From positions 10,240,663 through 10,304,662 of the forward strand of contig NC_039509.1 of the NCBI RefSeq assembly GCF_003672135.1: a stretch of DNA of 64,000 nucleotides, in the 5' to 3' direction. The position numbers and the translations under genes were made by a program. The notes beneath the pieces were generated by a model. It worked only from the letters and a program-made list of their open reading frames with translations. It searched no databases and was not told where the DNA came from. This DNA is from Ooceraea biroi (lineage: Eukaryota > Arthropoda > Insecta > Hymenoptera > Formicidae). Of this stretch, positions 38,702-50,300 are shown in pieces (position 1 is the first letter of the stretch; each line of letters begins with the position of its first letter).

Positions 38702-38893
38702 TTATGCACGCGTAACGGTCGTAATAAATTCGTTATCGTCGCGCAAGTAGCCGTTCAGTTCTCCAGCGACGAAGCCCAGTAGCGAATCGCGCCGACCTCC
38801 TCTCGGAGGAGCGGCATCCTCTTGCGGAAACGCGTCCGCGAACTGAATTATTGTTAAAAAAAAAGAAAAAGGGAGGAAAAAGAACCGCGTCAT
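38702..38893 (-). CDS. Possible small secreted protein or exon
   Basis: From the ATG at 38893 a 63-codon frame starts with an excellent signal-peptide pattern: MTR, a Phe/Leu-rich core and an ADA cleavage motif before FPQED. The mature part would be 40 residues with a PPRGGRR basic stretch. The alternative is that the Phe-rich core is the polypyrimidine tract of a splice acceptor (ending ATTCAG at 38845-38850) and the exon is the C-terminal part of a longer gene. It lies upstream of the spatzle first exon on the same strand but has no good donor to join it. Confidence 0.35.
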   Translation of the reverse strand: MTRFFFLPFSFFLTIIQFADAFPQEDAAPPRGGRRDSLLGFVAGELNGYLRDDNEFITTVTRA

Positions 38894-41237
38894 TCTATTT
38901 CCGTCAAGGGACTTAAATGCGAGCGGGAGAACCGAGACGGAATTCGAGGGCGACAAGTCGCGTAAGGTGCCAACGCCCACATACTTGGAGTGTCGTTCCG
39001 GCTATCGATCATAATACGTCAACGACACTTACGCAACGAGCGCACTGTTTTCCCTCACGTCGATTTTAGATCGTTCCAATTAGACGGTTCTGCAATTCCT
39101 CCTTTGTCGCTCGCATCAGGATATTAACTAATGCCCCTCAGGTCGAGTCACGATCCACCAGCGTGAACTTGGTATCAACGGATGCGGTTTCCTTCGAGAT
39201 CCGGTGATCCCCTGTCTGCGTTTTTCCCTGTTCTTTTTCTCTCTTCGGGAATTTATCCGCAAAGGATTGTAAAACCCGCGAACACGCCGTGCATCCTATA
39301 ACATTGCGGATATGTGAATCAGTCGCAATACTGGTCGGTCGAACGCTAAATTAGCGCTAGGCCCGTTGTAACATCGAAGTGATAGCGGTTGGCCTTGGCG
39401 CTCGCGGGGGCGTGAATAAAAGTCCTGCTACGGTATACAATGCCCTGCACGCCATTGACTTGAAGCCATAATGAATAGCGTTGACACGTTAGCTCTTGCA
39501 ACACATAGTCTACCTTAGATGCCGGCTGGCAGCGCACGGAAAATTCACGCAGTGTTTACACAATCAAACGCAAATTTATTCGAGAGCCTGAGCGAGCGAA
39601 CGCTAATCCAACGCATGAATTCAACCGATAATTCCGTAAAAATCGCTCGTATCAGCGTCAATAATGCGTCGAATGCGCGCGAGCGGCACGACCGGTTCAC
39701 GGTCGCTGATAGATCACTCATTTCGCTCATCGATCACTCGTCCGGCAACCGATAAGCTCGATTACGCTTTACAGACACGACGGAAGAGATCCACTCTATT
39801 TTTTTTCAATAGCGTTTACGTAATTACGCTAAATGTATGTCACGCGAACGTGTTCGAGTTGCAGGGATCACGTGTGTCAAACATTGTTCGAGTTTCCAAA
39901 AGCGAGAATGTTCAAGCGTTATACATATAAAATTGTCAGGAGTGTCCTCATCCTCAGGATATACCTCGCTCGAAAGCGTTAGCAGCTGTATTATACGCAC
40001 AGGCACGCGGATATAATACAGAATGTGAGCATTCGCGTCACACGTTGCGCAATATCGTCATTGCTGATCGATCAACAAATTCGATCGGTAACGCGACAAG
40101 CGTTTTACTTTTATAGGAGAGCACTCTTACAATGCTGCGGAGTACTGGTGACGGCATCAACGCTCGCCAAGAGTTAAATACAATCCAAGTGAGTCGTTAT
40201 AAATTAATTTAATACTGACTACGTTAACAAATGGATGCCGAAAAATATATCGCAAGAGATAACACTTATATTATACGTGTATATTATGTTAACAAAAAAC
40301 GACACAAGTATTTGTCCGCTACGTAAAAAGTCTACGAAATGTATTAAACATAAGGTAATATTAAATATATTAAGTATAAGAGGTTTGTTTGCGTCGCATA
40401 TGTACTCTGTATATTTTTTTTATATACTTTTCTTTGTCTTATGCTTTCATCATTCCCTTGAAAGTGCACGGACTACGCTTGTTCCGCTTCAGTTTTACAT
40501 GGAACTCGCTTATATGCAACACAAGCAACCTAATATTGCGACAACACGACCATTAAACAAGACTACTTTACAATTAATTAAACAATCTCTAATTTATATC
40601 ACAGCTAAAACACGTCGACGTAAATTGAACTTAATTGAACTTATCGACGAATGGAAATCTAAGGTTTTTTTTACAATTCTACCATTTTTAAATATATTCA
40701 CTAACATTAATCGAGACCCAAACAATTGTCATTTAATATTTGTGAAGGTGTATATTATAAGATATTTGTTCTCAATTTACGCTACGTGTGTCATCTCGAA
40801 AACTCGATAAGCACACGTCGCATTGCACATCGCAGCAACAGCGTAAATCTATAGATTCGTGTACTCGTAAAGTGTCAACGTAGAGCAGATCTATAACAGT
40901 TCGGGCAAGACGTATGTCAAGTCAAGTCTAAAAATAATCCCTTAAATTATTATCGCTTCAACCGAAAACAACCTTTTCCCCGTTGTTGAAATCCCCTGAA
41001 CGTTTCGAGGACGCGATATTTGAATTTATTGTCATGGCGTATACTTAAAGTTATCATTATATCGTTAAAATATCTCCGTTTGCATGCGGGCGAGCTTGAA
41101 AATGTTGCTTCAATTATTCGCGCTAGCAGCGAGTCAATGAACCGTAATCGAATCGAAACGGAGAAAATCAGCGGAAAAGGAAACAGAAATGCTTGAAACG
41201 TGCAACAAGCACTCCGTTAATCAACAGATTCTTCGAT
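38894..41237. other. Intergenic, one doubtful 191-codon frame
   Basis: The 3' end of kelch lies at the right, with a minus-strand AATAAA (TTTATT at 41025-41030). A plus-strand frame at 40235-40810 is open for 191 codons but starts in AT-rich DNA and has no recognised motif. I do not call it a gene. Confidence 0.4.
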
Positions 41238-42848
41238 TTACGAATCGTCGCTGTCGCTCTCGCGCTGCTCCCGCGACACCTCGTCCACGCACGGCGCGCC
41301 GTCCGCGGAATTTCTGTCGAGGTTGTGGGAATTCCACATGGGAAGCCATTTGTTCACGAACCACCAGTGTACGGAGAGCCTTCCGTGATTGCACTCGGTT
41401 CTCTCGCATCTGCCGAGAAGCTGGCATATCCCGGCTAGGCTACCGCTCTGACTGCGAATACAAGAGTCGTCGCAGGTGTGCTGGCGCTCCACGTAACGGT
41501 TCACGGGGCAGATAGAAGCGTTCGATGCGGAAGAGCCAGGGGCAAATATCGAACGCAGTATTGAAGACGCGTTCGAGTCGTTGAATCTCGCGCTGGATAC
41601 ACCATTGGACGTTGATGGACCTGGATCAGCGGCGTTCGGCTGGCTTCCGCCATTGGACATTCCGGCATTCCCGTGACCGGGTAGGGAAGCGCGATCCATC
41701 CTGCCGACGTGAATCATCGCGTAGAGAGGATTGTTGACAGACTGCCCGGTGCGATTGATCCAATCGAGATACCTGCCAAAGTAGATCGCGGAGTTGGAGT
41801 CGAGCGGTATCTTACCGCGGCAAGTGCAACTGCCGGGGTTTCTACAGTGGCAACACTCCATCTTGAACAATTCGGCGGCGCGGAGAGCGCTCGCGGGCAG
41901 CTTCGTGTACGGGAATTCGCCGCGGCAGAAGGGACACCGACAGTTCCTCGCAACCTGATACACGTAATGCCTGGAGTTGCCGGCGTCCTGGTACTGCCGC
42001 AGCCTGTTGTGCAGATTATGACAGTGGTGACAGATGTATCGCGCGTCCACGTGTCTGCAGTACGGGCACGTGCAGTTGTAGACGAGCGGTTGAACGGACC
42101 GTCTCGTGGACGCGTACGCGATATTTTCCGTCGAGAAGCAGTTGCGACCCAATCTGCTGAGAGAGTTCTGGTGGAGGTTACCGCTCAGTCGGGAATAATC
42201 GATGTAGATGTGCCTCGGTTGGTCGTACTGGCTCGCATTTCTCGCGCCGTCCACGTCGTTGAGGAAACTGGGGGCAGGCACCTGGTTCAAGCCGTGATAC
42301 TTGTAATAGCGACAGTGAATCCTGCTGCTGCACGATATTCGCTCGCCTAGCCTCTCGTACGCGTGATTATCCGCGTGATTGCCCTGATTGTTCTGCGCGA
42401 GCGATTCGTTGCGCGGTACCTCCGCGTTCTCGTCACCGTCCTCGTCGTCCTCGTTGTCCAAACGTTCGTAAATGTTCTCCTCCGGCTCCTGCTGTTGCTG
42501 TCGCCGATTGTAATTGCGCACCAGGTCGATCGGATTCTGGTAGTTGGGATTCAGGTTCGGGTGGACCTGCGGCGCGTTGCCCGCGCGATTTGGAAAAGCG
42601 CGCGAGGCGTGACCGGTGTTCTGGTAGCCGTCTTCCCTCTCCTGATTACTTCTGCCCTGATTCATCATCACCGCGGCTAGCTCGCCGTTCTCGTATCTCT
42701 GGCAGACGCAACGCGGGCCTTGGCAGTTGTGGCTCGCGCCGCGATTTTGTGCTTGCATACCGCTGGGCCCGGCTTCCCGCAAGGAGTCCGATATCTCGGT
42801 ACCCGGGTCCGTGTTCTGTTCCGTCGCATGCCCAGCGGACTGTAGACC
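41238..42848 (-). CDS. kel: Kelch second frame, in-frame extension after the UGA
   Basis: Immediately after the UGA the same frame is open for 536 codons to a TAA at 41238-41240, with no intron needed. Read through, the protein would have 1159 residues counting the recoded codon. Drosophila kelch has the same two-frame layout, and UGA readthrough there is established. The sequence is protein-like: a Gln/Glu/Asp-rich stretch (RRQQQQEPEENIYERL, EDDEDGDENAE), then cysteine pairs (CTCPYC, CHHC, CRCPFC, CCHC, CTC) that could bind zinc, a Ser/Asn-rich linker, CDDSC, and an acidic end. It has no good internal start near its beginning, which supports readthrough over a separate gene. The function of this region is unknown. 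Confidence 0.85.
   Translation of the reverse strand, partial: GLQSAGHATEQNTDPGTEISDSLREAGPSGMQAQNRGASHNCQGPRCVCQRYENGELAAVMMNQGRSNQEREDGYQNTGHASRAFPNRAGNAPQVHPNLNPNYQNPIDLVRNYNRRQQQQEPEENIYERLDNEDDEDGDENAEVPRNESLAQNNQGNHADNHAYERLGERISCSSRIHCRYYKYHGLNQVPAPSFLNDVDGARNASQYDQPRHIYIDYSRLSGNLHQNSLSRLGRNCFSTENIAYASTRRSVQPLVYNCTCPYCRHVDARYICHHCHNLHNRLRQYQDAGNSRHYVYQVARNCRCPFCRGEFPYTKLPASALRAAELFKMECCHCRNPGSCTCRGKIPLDSNSAIYFGRYLDWINRTGQSVNNPLYAMIHVGRMDRASLPGHGNAGMSNGGSQPNAADPGPSTSNGVSSARFNDSNASSILRSIFAPGSSASNASICPVNRYVERQHTCDDSCIRSQSGSLAGICQLLGRCERTECNHGRLSVHWWFVNKWLPMWNSHNLDRNSADGAPCVDEVSREQRESDSDDS
42760..42838 (-). promoter_or_regulatory. Predicted RNA stem-loop 3' of the kelch UGA
   Basis: In the transcript CCGCTGGGC (42838-42830) begins 10 nt after the UGA and pairs perfectly with GCCCAGCGG (42768-42760). 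The 61-nt loop can form smaller hairpins (for example CCGA/TCGG). Its place and GC-rich stem suit a readthrough-stimulating structure. This is inferred from pairing only. Confidence 0.5.
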
Positions 42849-45487
42849 TCACATCGTCGTCGCGGACGCCATCGGCTTGTCAATGATCGCGACTCCCGCG
42901 TAACTACGCCCGACTCCCATGCAGGTCGGCAAGGTAGTCCAGGTATCGGTCCTCGGGGAGTACACTTCCACCGACGCCAGACTAGAGGAACCGTCGTCTC
43001 CGCCAACCACGTATAAAAGTCCATTTAAAGCCACAACACCTGCTCGTCAGAGAATTTTTAATTTTAGATTTACAAAGTCGACGTAACGGAAGAAAAGAAA
43101 AATAAATATGCTGAAAACTGGTAGACCTACCGGCGTTTCGACGGCAAAGCGCCATATCACTGACGGGAGTCCACTGGTTCGTCTCAGGATTGAACGCTTC
43201 CACGCTTTTGCGGACCAGCGGACCATCGTGGCCTCCCACCGCGTACAAAATGCCGTCCAGGACACCGACACCTGCACCACTGCGACGTGCAGACATCTCG
43301 GGCACGGGTTTCCACTGATCCTTCTCCGGATTGTAACACTCGACACTCGAGAGACACTGACGAGACTCTCCGTCATAGCCGCCAACCTGAGAGCAAAGCA
43401 GCGAGATTTCTTTACGTTAAACCAATCCCGTCATACCAATGCCGTCTCCAGGCAATGATGCTCGACGTAAACTTACTGCATAGAGCAATCCCTTGACAAC
43501 GCCGACTCCTACGCTACTGCGTCGCGTTGACATCCGAGCTATCGGTCTCCACTCGCGGGTCCGCGGATCGTACACCTCTGCCGAATTTAATCCCGTCGAA
43601 CCATCGAAGCCGCCAACCTACGTCGGTTGCAGGAAGAAAACAGAAATAATGGATGCTAAACTTTCACAATTTTCACTTTTTTTTCATCACATTTTGCAAC
43701 AACGTACAGCGTAAACGCAGTTGCCAAGCACCGCCACGCCAAGCGTCGATCTTCTTGCTTCCATCTCGGGGCAGGGCGACCACTGATCCGCCGCGGCGTC
43801 GTAGATATCGACGGTTCGTACCCTCAGAGACCCATTGAATCCACCAACGGCGTATACACGTCCGCCGAGAACGCAGAGTCCTGCAGAAACGCGTGTTCAC
43901 TTTGCGAGAAACAAGAAAACGACCTTGCTTACGCTCATCACAAGACTTGGCGATTGTTTACCGGCTCTGCAACGTCGCGTCGGTAGCTCGGAAACTTGAT
44001 ACCATCTCTCTTCCTTGAAATCGTAGCACTCGACGCTCCTGATCGCCTTCGGAGCCTGGCCGCCGACAACGAGCAACACTTTGGGCAATCCTCTCGGCTG
44101 CCTCGGTTTGGTGCGCGGCGTTTTAAATAACGACTTTTGCTCGCCTTTCAGTAGGTGATACTTCAACGCTTCGATCAAGAAGTCCTTGCCTGCGGGAATC
44201 AAAAAATATACGTGTCTTCTGCCTTAGCATTGCATCATCTCTTTGAATAGTGGTAAAATTTCTGTGCTTCAAAGAGTTAAATAGGCAAACTTACACTGCA
44301 GATTTGCCTTGAGAAGTGGCTCCTCCTCGACACGCTGAACCAGATATTCTTGCGAGAGCAGAGGTAAGCGTACGTGTTCCATTAAGAGAGCCAGATCGTT
44401 CTGCCTTTTCTCAAGATCGTGATGTACCCACGAAATAACGCATTCGAATACTTTCTCCTCGGAGGGTACCATTAAACGATCGCTGCAAATAAGCTTGGCC
44501 ACTTGCTCTGGCGCGAGCGTCAAGAATTCCTCCGCGTCAACTACTTCCCTGAAATCGAGAATGCGATTACTATTACTCCTGCATCGAGCAGAATGCAAGA
44601 TGTGACTTACGAGAAATGCTGCTCGATGTAGCTATCCGCGTGCGCCAACAACTCGAGACATCCGTGCAGATCTGCGAACGCCCTGATACCGAGACAATTG
44701 GAGGGATGCAGTTGAGCCTGCAGGAAATCGCAACAGGCGTCTCGCACGTCCGTCAGTTGCAACAGATTCGCGGCGGGTAGGAGCACCTGCACGTTATCCT
44801 CCGTGACGTGGACCTCGGCGGAGTAAACGTAATCCACCAACAGCTCTAACGCCGAGTAGTCTACGCCCTGCAGCGTTATCCTCTGCTGATCGCGCTCCTC
44901 GAAACTCGTGAACATCGCGTAGAAGTAAGGACTGCACGCGGCAAGGACCATCTTGTGAGCTGGCACTTCCATGCCACTGTCTGTCACCAGGATGACGTCG
45001 CAGAGTAAATTTTTCCTAAACAAAGAGCGCGTTATTTTACATTCTGAATATTTCTTTCGCAATCTACATTCCAAATATTACTTGCACAATGTTGCCACAT
45101 TGTAACACTGTTTTTTTGATGCAATACCTACTTTCTCATTTCATTGATGACATCAAAGGCTCGATTGGTGTGATGATGATTCCTGTACGGTGGCTTGTCC
45201 TTCCCATTCTCACGAGGAATGTGCTTCTGTGAGCTCTCGTCTAAGGAATTCTGACTGGCGTAGCGAAGTAACAGGCAGCTGGAATAAACAAACTAATTTT
45301 AGCAACGTGCAGTCATGCAACGTGTGAAAAACTTCCCACACAAGGCATCATCGACGCTTGAATGATTTAATGAATTTACTCTTTTTTTAAAAACGATGAA
45401 AAAAGACACTTACCTGCCCTTGTTGTCCGAGCCGTCGTTGATGTTGTTCGCAGCGTTGGACGCTTGACTTTGTCCTATCTGTTCCAT
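42849..45487 (-). CDS. kel: Ring canal kelch homologue, first frame (BTB-BACK-Kelch)
   Basis: Kelch is the substrate adaptor of a Cullin-3 ubiquitin ligase and binds actin; in Drosophila it organises ovarian ring canals. Minus-strand exons are 45414-45487, 45132-45278, 44611-45015, 44295-44548, 43962-44189, 43708-43880, 43477-43617, 43131-43386 and the last from 43039, all in phase, giving 622 residues to the UGA at 42849-42851. The BTB domain (NLLCDVILVTDSGMEVPAHK, LAACSPYFYAMF) lies about residues 75-185, followed by BACK (VPSEEKVFECVISWV). Six Kelch repeats follow with the double-Gly pattern (VGGFNGS, VGGFDGS, VGGYDGE, VGGHDGP, VGGDDGS). The end GRSYAGVAIIDKP is the usual KLHL2/KLHL3 C-terminus. 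The frame continues open past the stop in the same exon (see next entry). Confidence 0.96.
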
Positions 45488-47236
45488 CTCTCGGGCGGCC
45501 TCAACCTTTGATACTTGACACTCGAGGGAAATATGCAGACGCTAAGTAAAAACGAAATTAACAAATCGCGCGAGCGACGGAGAAGGCTCCACGGTGCCGT
45601 TTACGGTGACTAGGGAGCGTCATCGAGTCCCACGGACATCCCGCTACGCATTCGCAACCGTGAGACTCCGTGAGCGGCGGCGACGTCGATGACGATTTCA
45701 CGTTATCGATTTGATATGCACAATTTTTGCTCGTGCTCGATTCCGAAATGAAATCAGACACGAGTTATCGCTGGCGTGTGACACTCGCGAGATACTCTTC
45801 GGAGACTCTTCTTGACAGCGCGCACAAGTCAGATGTATATATATGTATACACACAACAATCTTGTTTCCCTTTCTATATCTCTTTTACTCTCTCACTCAC
45901 GCATCAAAGAACACGACATACTCACTGTACTGCACTACCTGACGTACGTGCACGAAATACACGAGAGGGTATGCAAACTCACTCTTCCAAAGGTGGGGGA
46001 CGATTTTGCGCCGCCTAGGCGCGGAACCCTGTTCTCAGGAAACTACAATGCATTACCGACGAAATTTATCGATAATTCAAATTTATGCGCACGCGCACAC
46101 ATAGTCGAGTGAGATATGATAATAAATGGAGTTTGTATTTCTTCGAGAGAGGAAATTCCTGCATGTGAACAGATAACATGATTGACTATGTCACAGATAG
46201 TCAGATGAGATATGGAAATCATTTTTTATATTTTACTTATATAAAATATTTTACTTTAGTTTCTACGTCCGGTTCACAGTGAATTCTTATAATAATTATA
46301 CCGTTTGAAGTATTAGGTACCAATGCAATTATCTGATTGGTTAACAAATATCGTAAAATCATGTTTAAAATGACTTTAATACGATTTAATCTATCAAATA
46401 AAATTATTTTACCGATAATACACAGATGTATGTGTACACATACATACTATATACACATAAATGTTTATTGTCACACGATACATTATTTATCTTCAGAAAA
46501 TTGTATTCAAGCGCGATTATCATCCACGCTGCACGACTTCCTGCAGCCGCAGTGTTTGCCGAGATGGCGCTGACGTACGGCGAACTTTTTTTTAAGCCAA
46601 CGCGACTCCCACAAGAGAGTGCCGGTCTTCAAAGTATTATCGTCAATGTGCCAGTTATCAGCCAGTGCAGTCCAAGTGGAGGCAGTCTGCCGTGGAAGCT
46701 GGTGGAAGCGTCACGTCACGCCACGCCGCGCACGCCACGACGCGACGCGCCGCGCCAAGGACGCGCCAACGACAGGCGTCGACACTATCTTTTTGCCACG
46801 ATCTTCTTTTCTTTCCGAGTCGCGGACGACACGCTTGAAATTCGTGCGTTCCGTGCCGTGCCGTGTCGGCGTGTCCTCGTGTAATTGTAACTTGCGCACC
46901 TCGCGTACGGCACACGTGCACCAGGGAGAAGAGAGACCGAAAATCATTCTGGCATCCCGGCTCGCGGAAGTCGCTCGGAATCCTACTGACGAGGTACAAC
47001 CTCGCCTCCACTACCGCAACGTCGTTTTTGTCTCGAAAAGGTACGTCCGCACACACTGCGAACCTCGCGGTTGCGCGTTAACGATATCGGCCTGTGACTT
47101 TGCGACCACGACTGGCGCCTATAGCGGTCCCGGAACTTTTTATATCGCGGTACTCCGCGATACGAGAATCACGACGAAGCGGCATGAGATGCACAAGCGC
47201 ATCCGATCACCGAGCGATTCACATGCGTGAAGTTAG
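45488..47236. promoter_or_regulatory. Kelch upstream region with a second CpG-rich block
   Basis: The kelch 5' UTR and promoter should lie just above 45487. A second CpG-rich block (about 46530-47230) has overlapping open frames on the plus strand (203 codons from 46619), but their amino acid make-up is Arg/Thr/Ser-rich and unlike protein. It may be a leader exon of a plus-strand gene further right. Confidence 0.35.
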
Positions 47237-47374
47237 CCCCGCAGGCTTTCAATTTTATATTTTCTTTTTCAATCAAAGAAAATTCGAAGATATCAAATTT
47301 TTAATCCCCGCAGGCTTTCAATTTTATATTTTATTTTTCAATCAAAGAAAATTCGAAGATATCAAATTTTTAAT
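47237..47374. repeat. Tandem duplication, two 69-bp units
   Basis: 47237-47305 and 47306-47374 are nearly identical, both starting CCCCGCAGGCTTTCAATTTT. I see one difference (TTTTCTTTTTC against TTTTATTTTTC). The unit length is a multiple of three, so an open frame crosses both. Confidence 0.95.
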
Positions 47375-50300
47375 CCCCCTTCCCATGAATTTCTATCGAC
47401 TCCTATGGCTATCAGGATTTTTAGGTGCTTCAGGTGCTTTTACTATTTAACGTAGTAAAAAAAGCACTACTTGCAGAAATTTGATATTTGCATCGCGGTA
47501 TGTTTTATGTATGTTTTTCTTTATTTATCTTTGTGAACTGTTTTTATCGAAATTGGCACAAATTGGCAGAAACATAGTACAATCCAGCACAATCGAGAAA
47601 AATACGAGATTCGGAAAATACGAGGCTAACTTCACCCAGTTTGCAATTTCGCTCCGATGCGTCGTGCGCTCGAGTACCGAAAGAACTTTGCCGAAAGAAG
47701 CGCGGGTTAAACTGTTAATGGGGCGACGATAGCGCGATAACGGGTCGCTGAAACTTCACGAAGTTTAGATTACTGAGCGCGATAAAAATCGCGCGGCGAT
47801 ACTGTTGCGAGAATGTTCACGCTGCAACTTCAATCTCGTCGCTTCGCGCAGATTACGACACATATTATTTAATTTCTCCGGTATGGCGCGGCACGGTCCG
47901 AGTCGCCATCCCGGTATTCTTTTCGTGCCGCTGAAAGCGCATTTCAAGCATCCGCTTTACTCCCTGCGTGTCGCGCTACAGTATCTGACATATGTCAACC
48001 ACTCCGAATCTATACCTGGGATACAGAAGAAGTGGATATACAGTAAGGTTTCTTTCACATGTAAAGCTGAATCCTGCTTTCTTGAACCGGTACATCCGGT
48101 ACGCGTAAAATTCAATTTTCGCATTAAGAAACAATACATCGCACTACTCCTCAATGCCAATGTTCTTCGAAAGGAGAAAAATAACTTTCGAGAAAAAGAT
48201 AATTCATCAAGCAACGTGTATACGCTTTGAAAAGGCATTTTTGGGCATGAAAGTTTCCTGAATTCGCAGATATCGCCGAGATACATAAATTAGCAAAGAG
48301 AGAGAGAGAATATAATTTTATTTTATTTTATTTCGGTTTCCTTTTTTTTCTTGTTTTTTATTTCTTCCTTTTTTTTCTGAAACGTGACAGACAGTTGCTT
48401 TGATTCGATAGCGTACAGTGTTAGTAATGAGGAGAGATACCGCGATAAAGTATCGTGGATACCCCGCGGGTACCGACAGCTCTGCGCGGAAGAAACACGA
48501 ACGCGCGCAGGAATGCGCGAGGCGCCGCGCGCGAGATGCGCAGTATTGTTACAAGTGCAAGGTTACAGTACGATGTACGTTGTGTATCCGGTTGATTATT
48601 TCCTGCCGGTAAATGGCCTGCAGCGTCGATTCCAATTCACTCCTGTAGCTCTCCTCCTCGCGCGTCTCGCATCTCGCGAGATTGAGAACGCACGATTGCT
48701 GCTCTTATTCAAGTTTCAACGGCCGAGAATCCGAAATCGCTTCCGTTGAAAACTCTTTTAAGTCGGAGCCACTTTTGATCAAGTCGCTTCTGCATTTTAC
48801 TTTTTTGTCTCGAATTTTTCGGCGAATCACATCTGTACGAAACTCATTTTCCGTCCTTATTACGCAGCATTTTCTTGGCATAAAAACGAAAATTGGAATC
48901 ACGATCGTGATACAGCTGAGAAGGTCTCCTCCTCCTCTCGCTCGCGTTTAATTAAGTGAAGTTACCCGCGCGCGTTACGAGTGGTGGATCCATCATCCAC
49001 TCGCGATTTGAATTGAAGATAGCTTTATCTACGAGTACTGGACGGAGAGCATTATCGCCTTTACCCATTTTATCTGCGGCCTCGGCAGGTTGTTTCTCAC
49101 CTCCGCGAGGTTCGCGCATGAAATCGACGTATATTACGCTCCGGTGGTCCTCGCGAGCGCGAAAGTCGGACGACGCGATCGGCGATGCCACCGTGAGATT
49201 TCTAATACGTGTACGAACGTGCCACGACTGGTTAACAGAAAGTTGACACTCGAATCGACCGAGATAGCGCATGTTCGGTGAAAAAGAAAGCGGCGAGCGG
49301 CTCATTCGAGTCATAAGTATTATCCTGGCCGGTCTTTTTTTTCTAACCGTTTTCGTGCCCATGGCATACTTTCGGGTAGCGTTCTGCGCGAACAAAGGAG
49401 GAAGGAGGGGTAATCGCAGGAAATAATTATCAATCAGAACGCGCGCGGAGAACTGATAGCCCCAACTTGTCTCTACATTCAAAATACATAAAAATACGAA
49501 AATATACAAAGATGCAATAAAATTGAAAGAAAAATGCAAAACTATATAAAACAGCAGCATGATAAATAAGAGATGCATAGATAGGAAATGGAGGATAGAG
49601 AATGCGTAAGGACCAAAGTTAGACTGGATCGAGAAGATATATATGATTTGGAAAGTAGAGTGGAAGAGTTGAGTGAGAGATATGAATGAGATAAGTTCTT
49701 GATTGTAAACCAAGTCCCTATCTCTTGGCTGTATACTGAGAAGTATATACATATATAAAATAGCATCTCTCTCTCAGGGTATTACGAAAGGATCACATGA
49801 ACGTGTAGAAATTTTCACTTCACACATCCGACAAGAAATAACACGTGCGCGCATTCTTATTGCGTGACAGTCGGAGAGATCTGCCGGATTCTTTGTAGAA
49901 AATTTCGCGGAGAACGGATTAAAAACACGGAGCAAGTTTCGAAGAGCGAGCGACTCATCTAAACTTTATGATGAAAGAGTTGTGCACCATTTGCGGCAGC
50001 ACCGAACTCTCGAACAAAAACAAAAGAAAAATAAAGCTCGAGTTTCAACGTGCCGGCCACGTTTTAGTAACAGATGAGTCAAATGGAACGTACCAAATCG
50101 ATCGGTCCGCCGCCGCCGCCAGGCAAGTAGGTAGATTTGGGCAACTTATCGCGAAATAACACGGAGCGAGTGACTAGATATACGCGCATATATACGCGCG
50201 CGTATATATACGTGTGATTGTTTTACCGTTTACTCTTCCGCGGCTAGGCATAACTCAGGCGAAACGCCAGCTTTATCGCGTATTTGTTCACGTTGCGTTT

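Noticed and set aside
41709..42350. 213-codon plus-strand frame opposite kelch
   Set aside because: It is a shadow of the kelch extension, which is in frame with the upstream gene and has coherent motifs.
42849..42851. Kelch UGA as a selenocysteine codon
   Set aside because: I see no basis for a selenoprotein here. Known kelch recoding is readthrough, and a SECIS element was not evident by eye in the short 3' region.
46619..47230. 203-codon plus-strand frame upstream of kelch
   Set aside because: The amino acid make-up is Arg/Thr/Ser/Cys-rich with no domain, it overlaps a 132-codon frame on the other strand, and it lies in CpG-rich DNA where long chance frames are common.
48952..49752. 266-codon minus-strand frame
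   Set aside because: It is made of two halves of very different base composition, has no recognisable domain, and is opposed by frames on the other strand.
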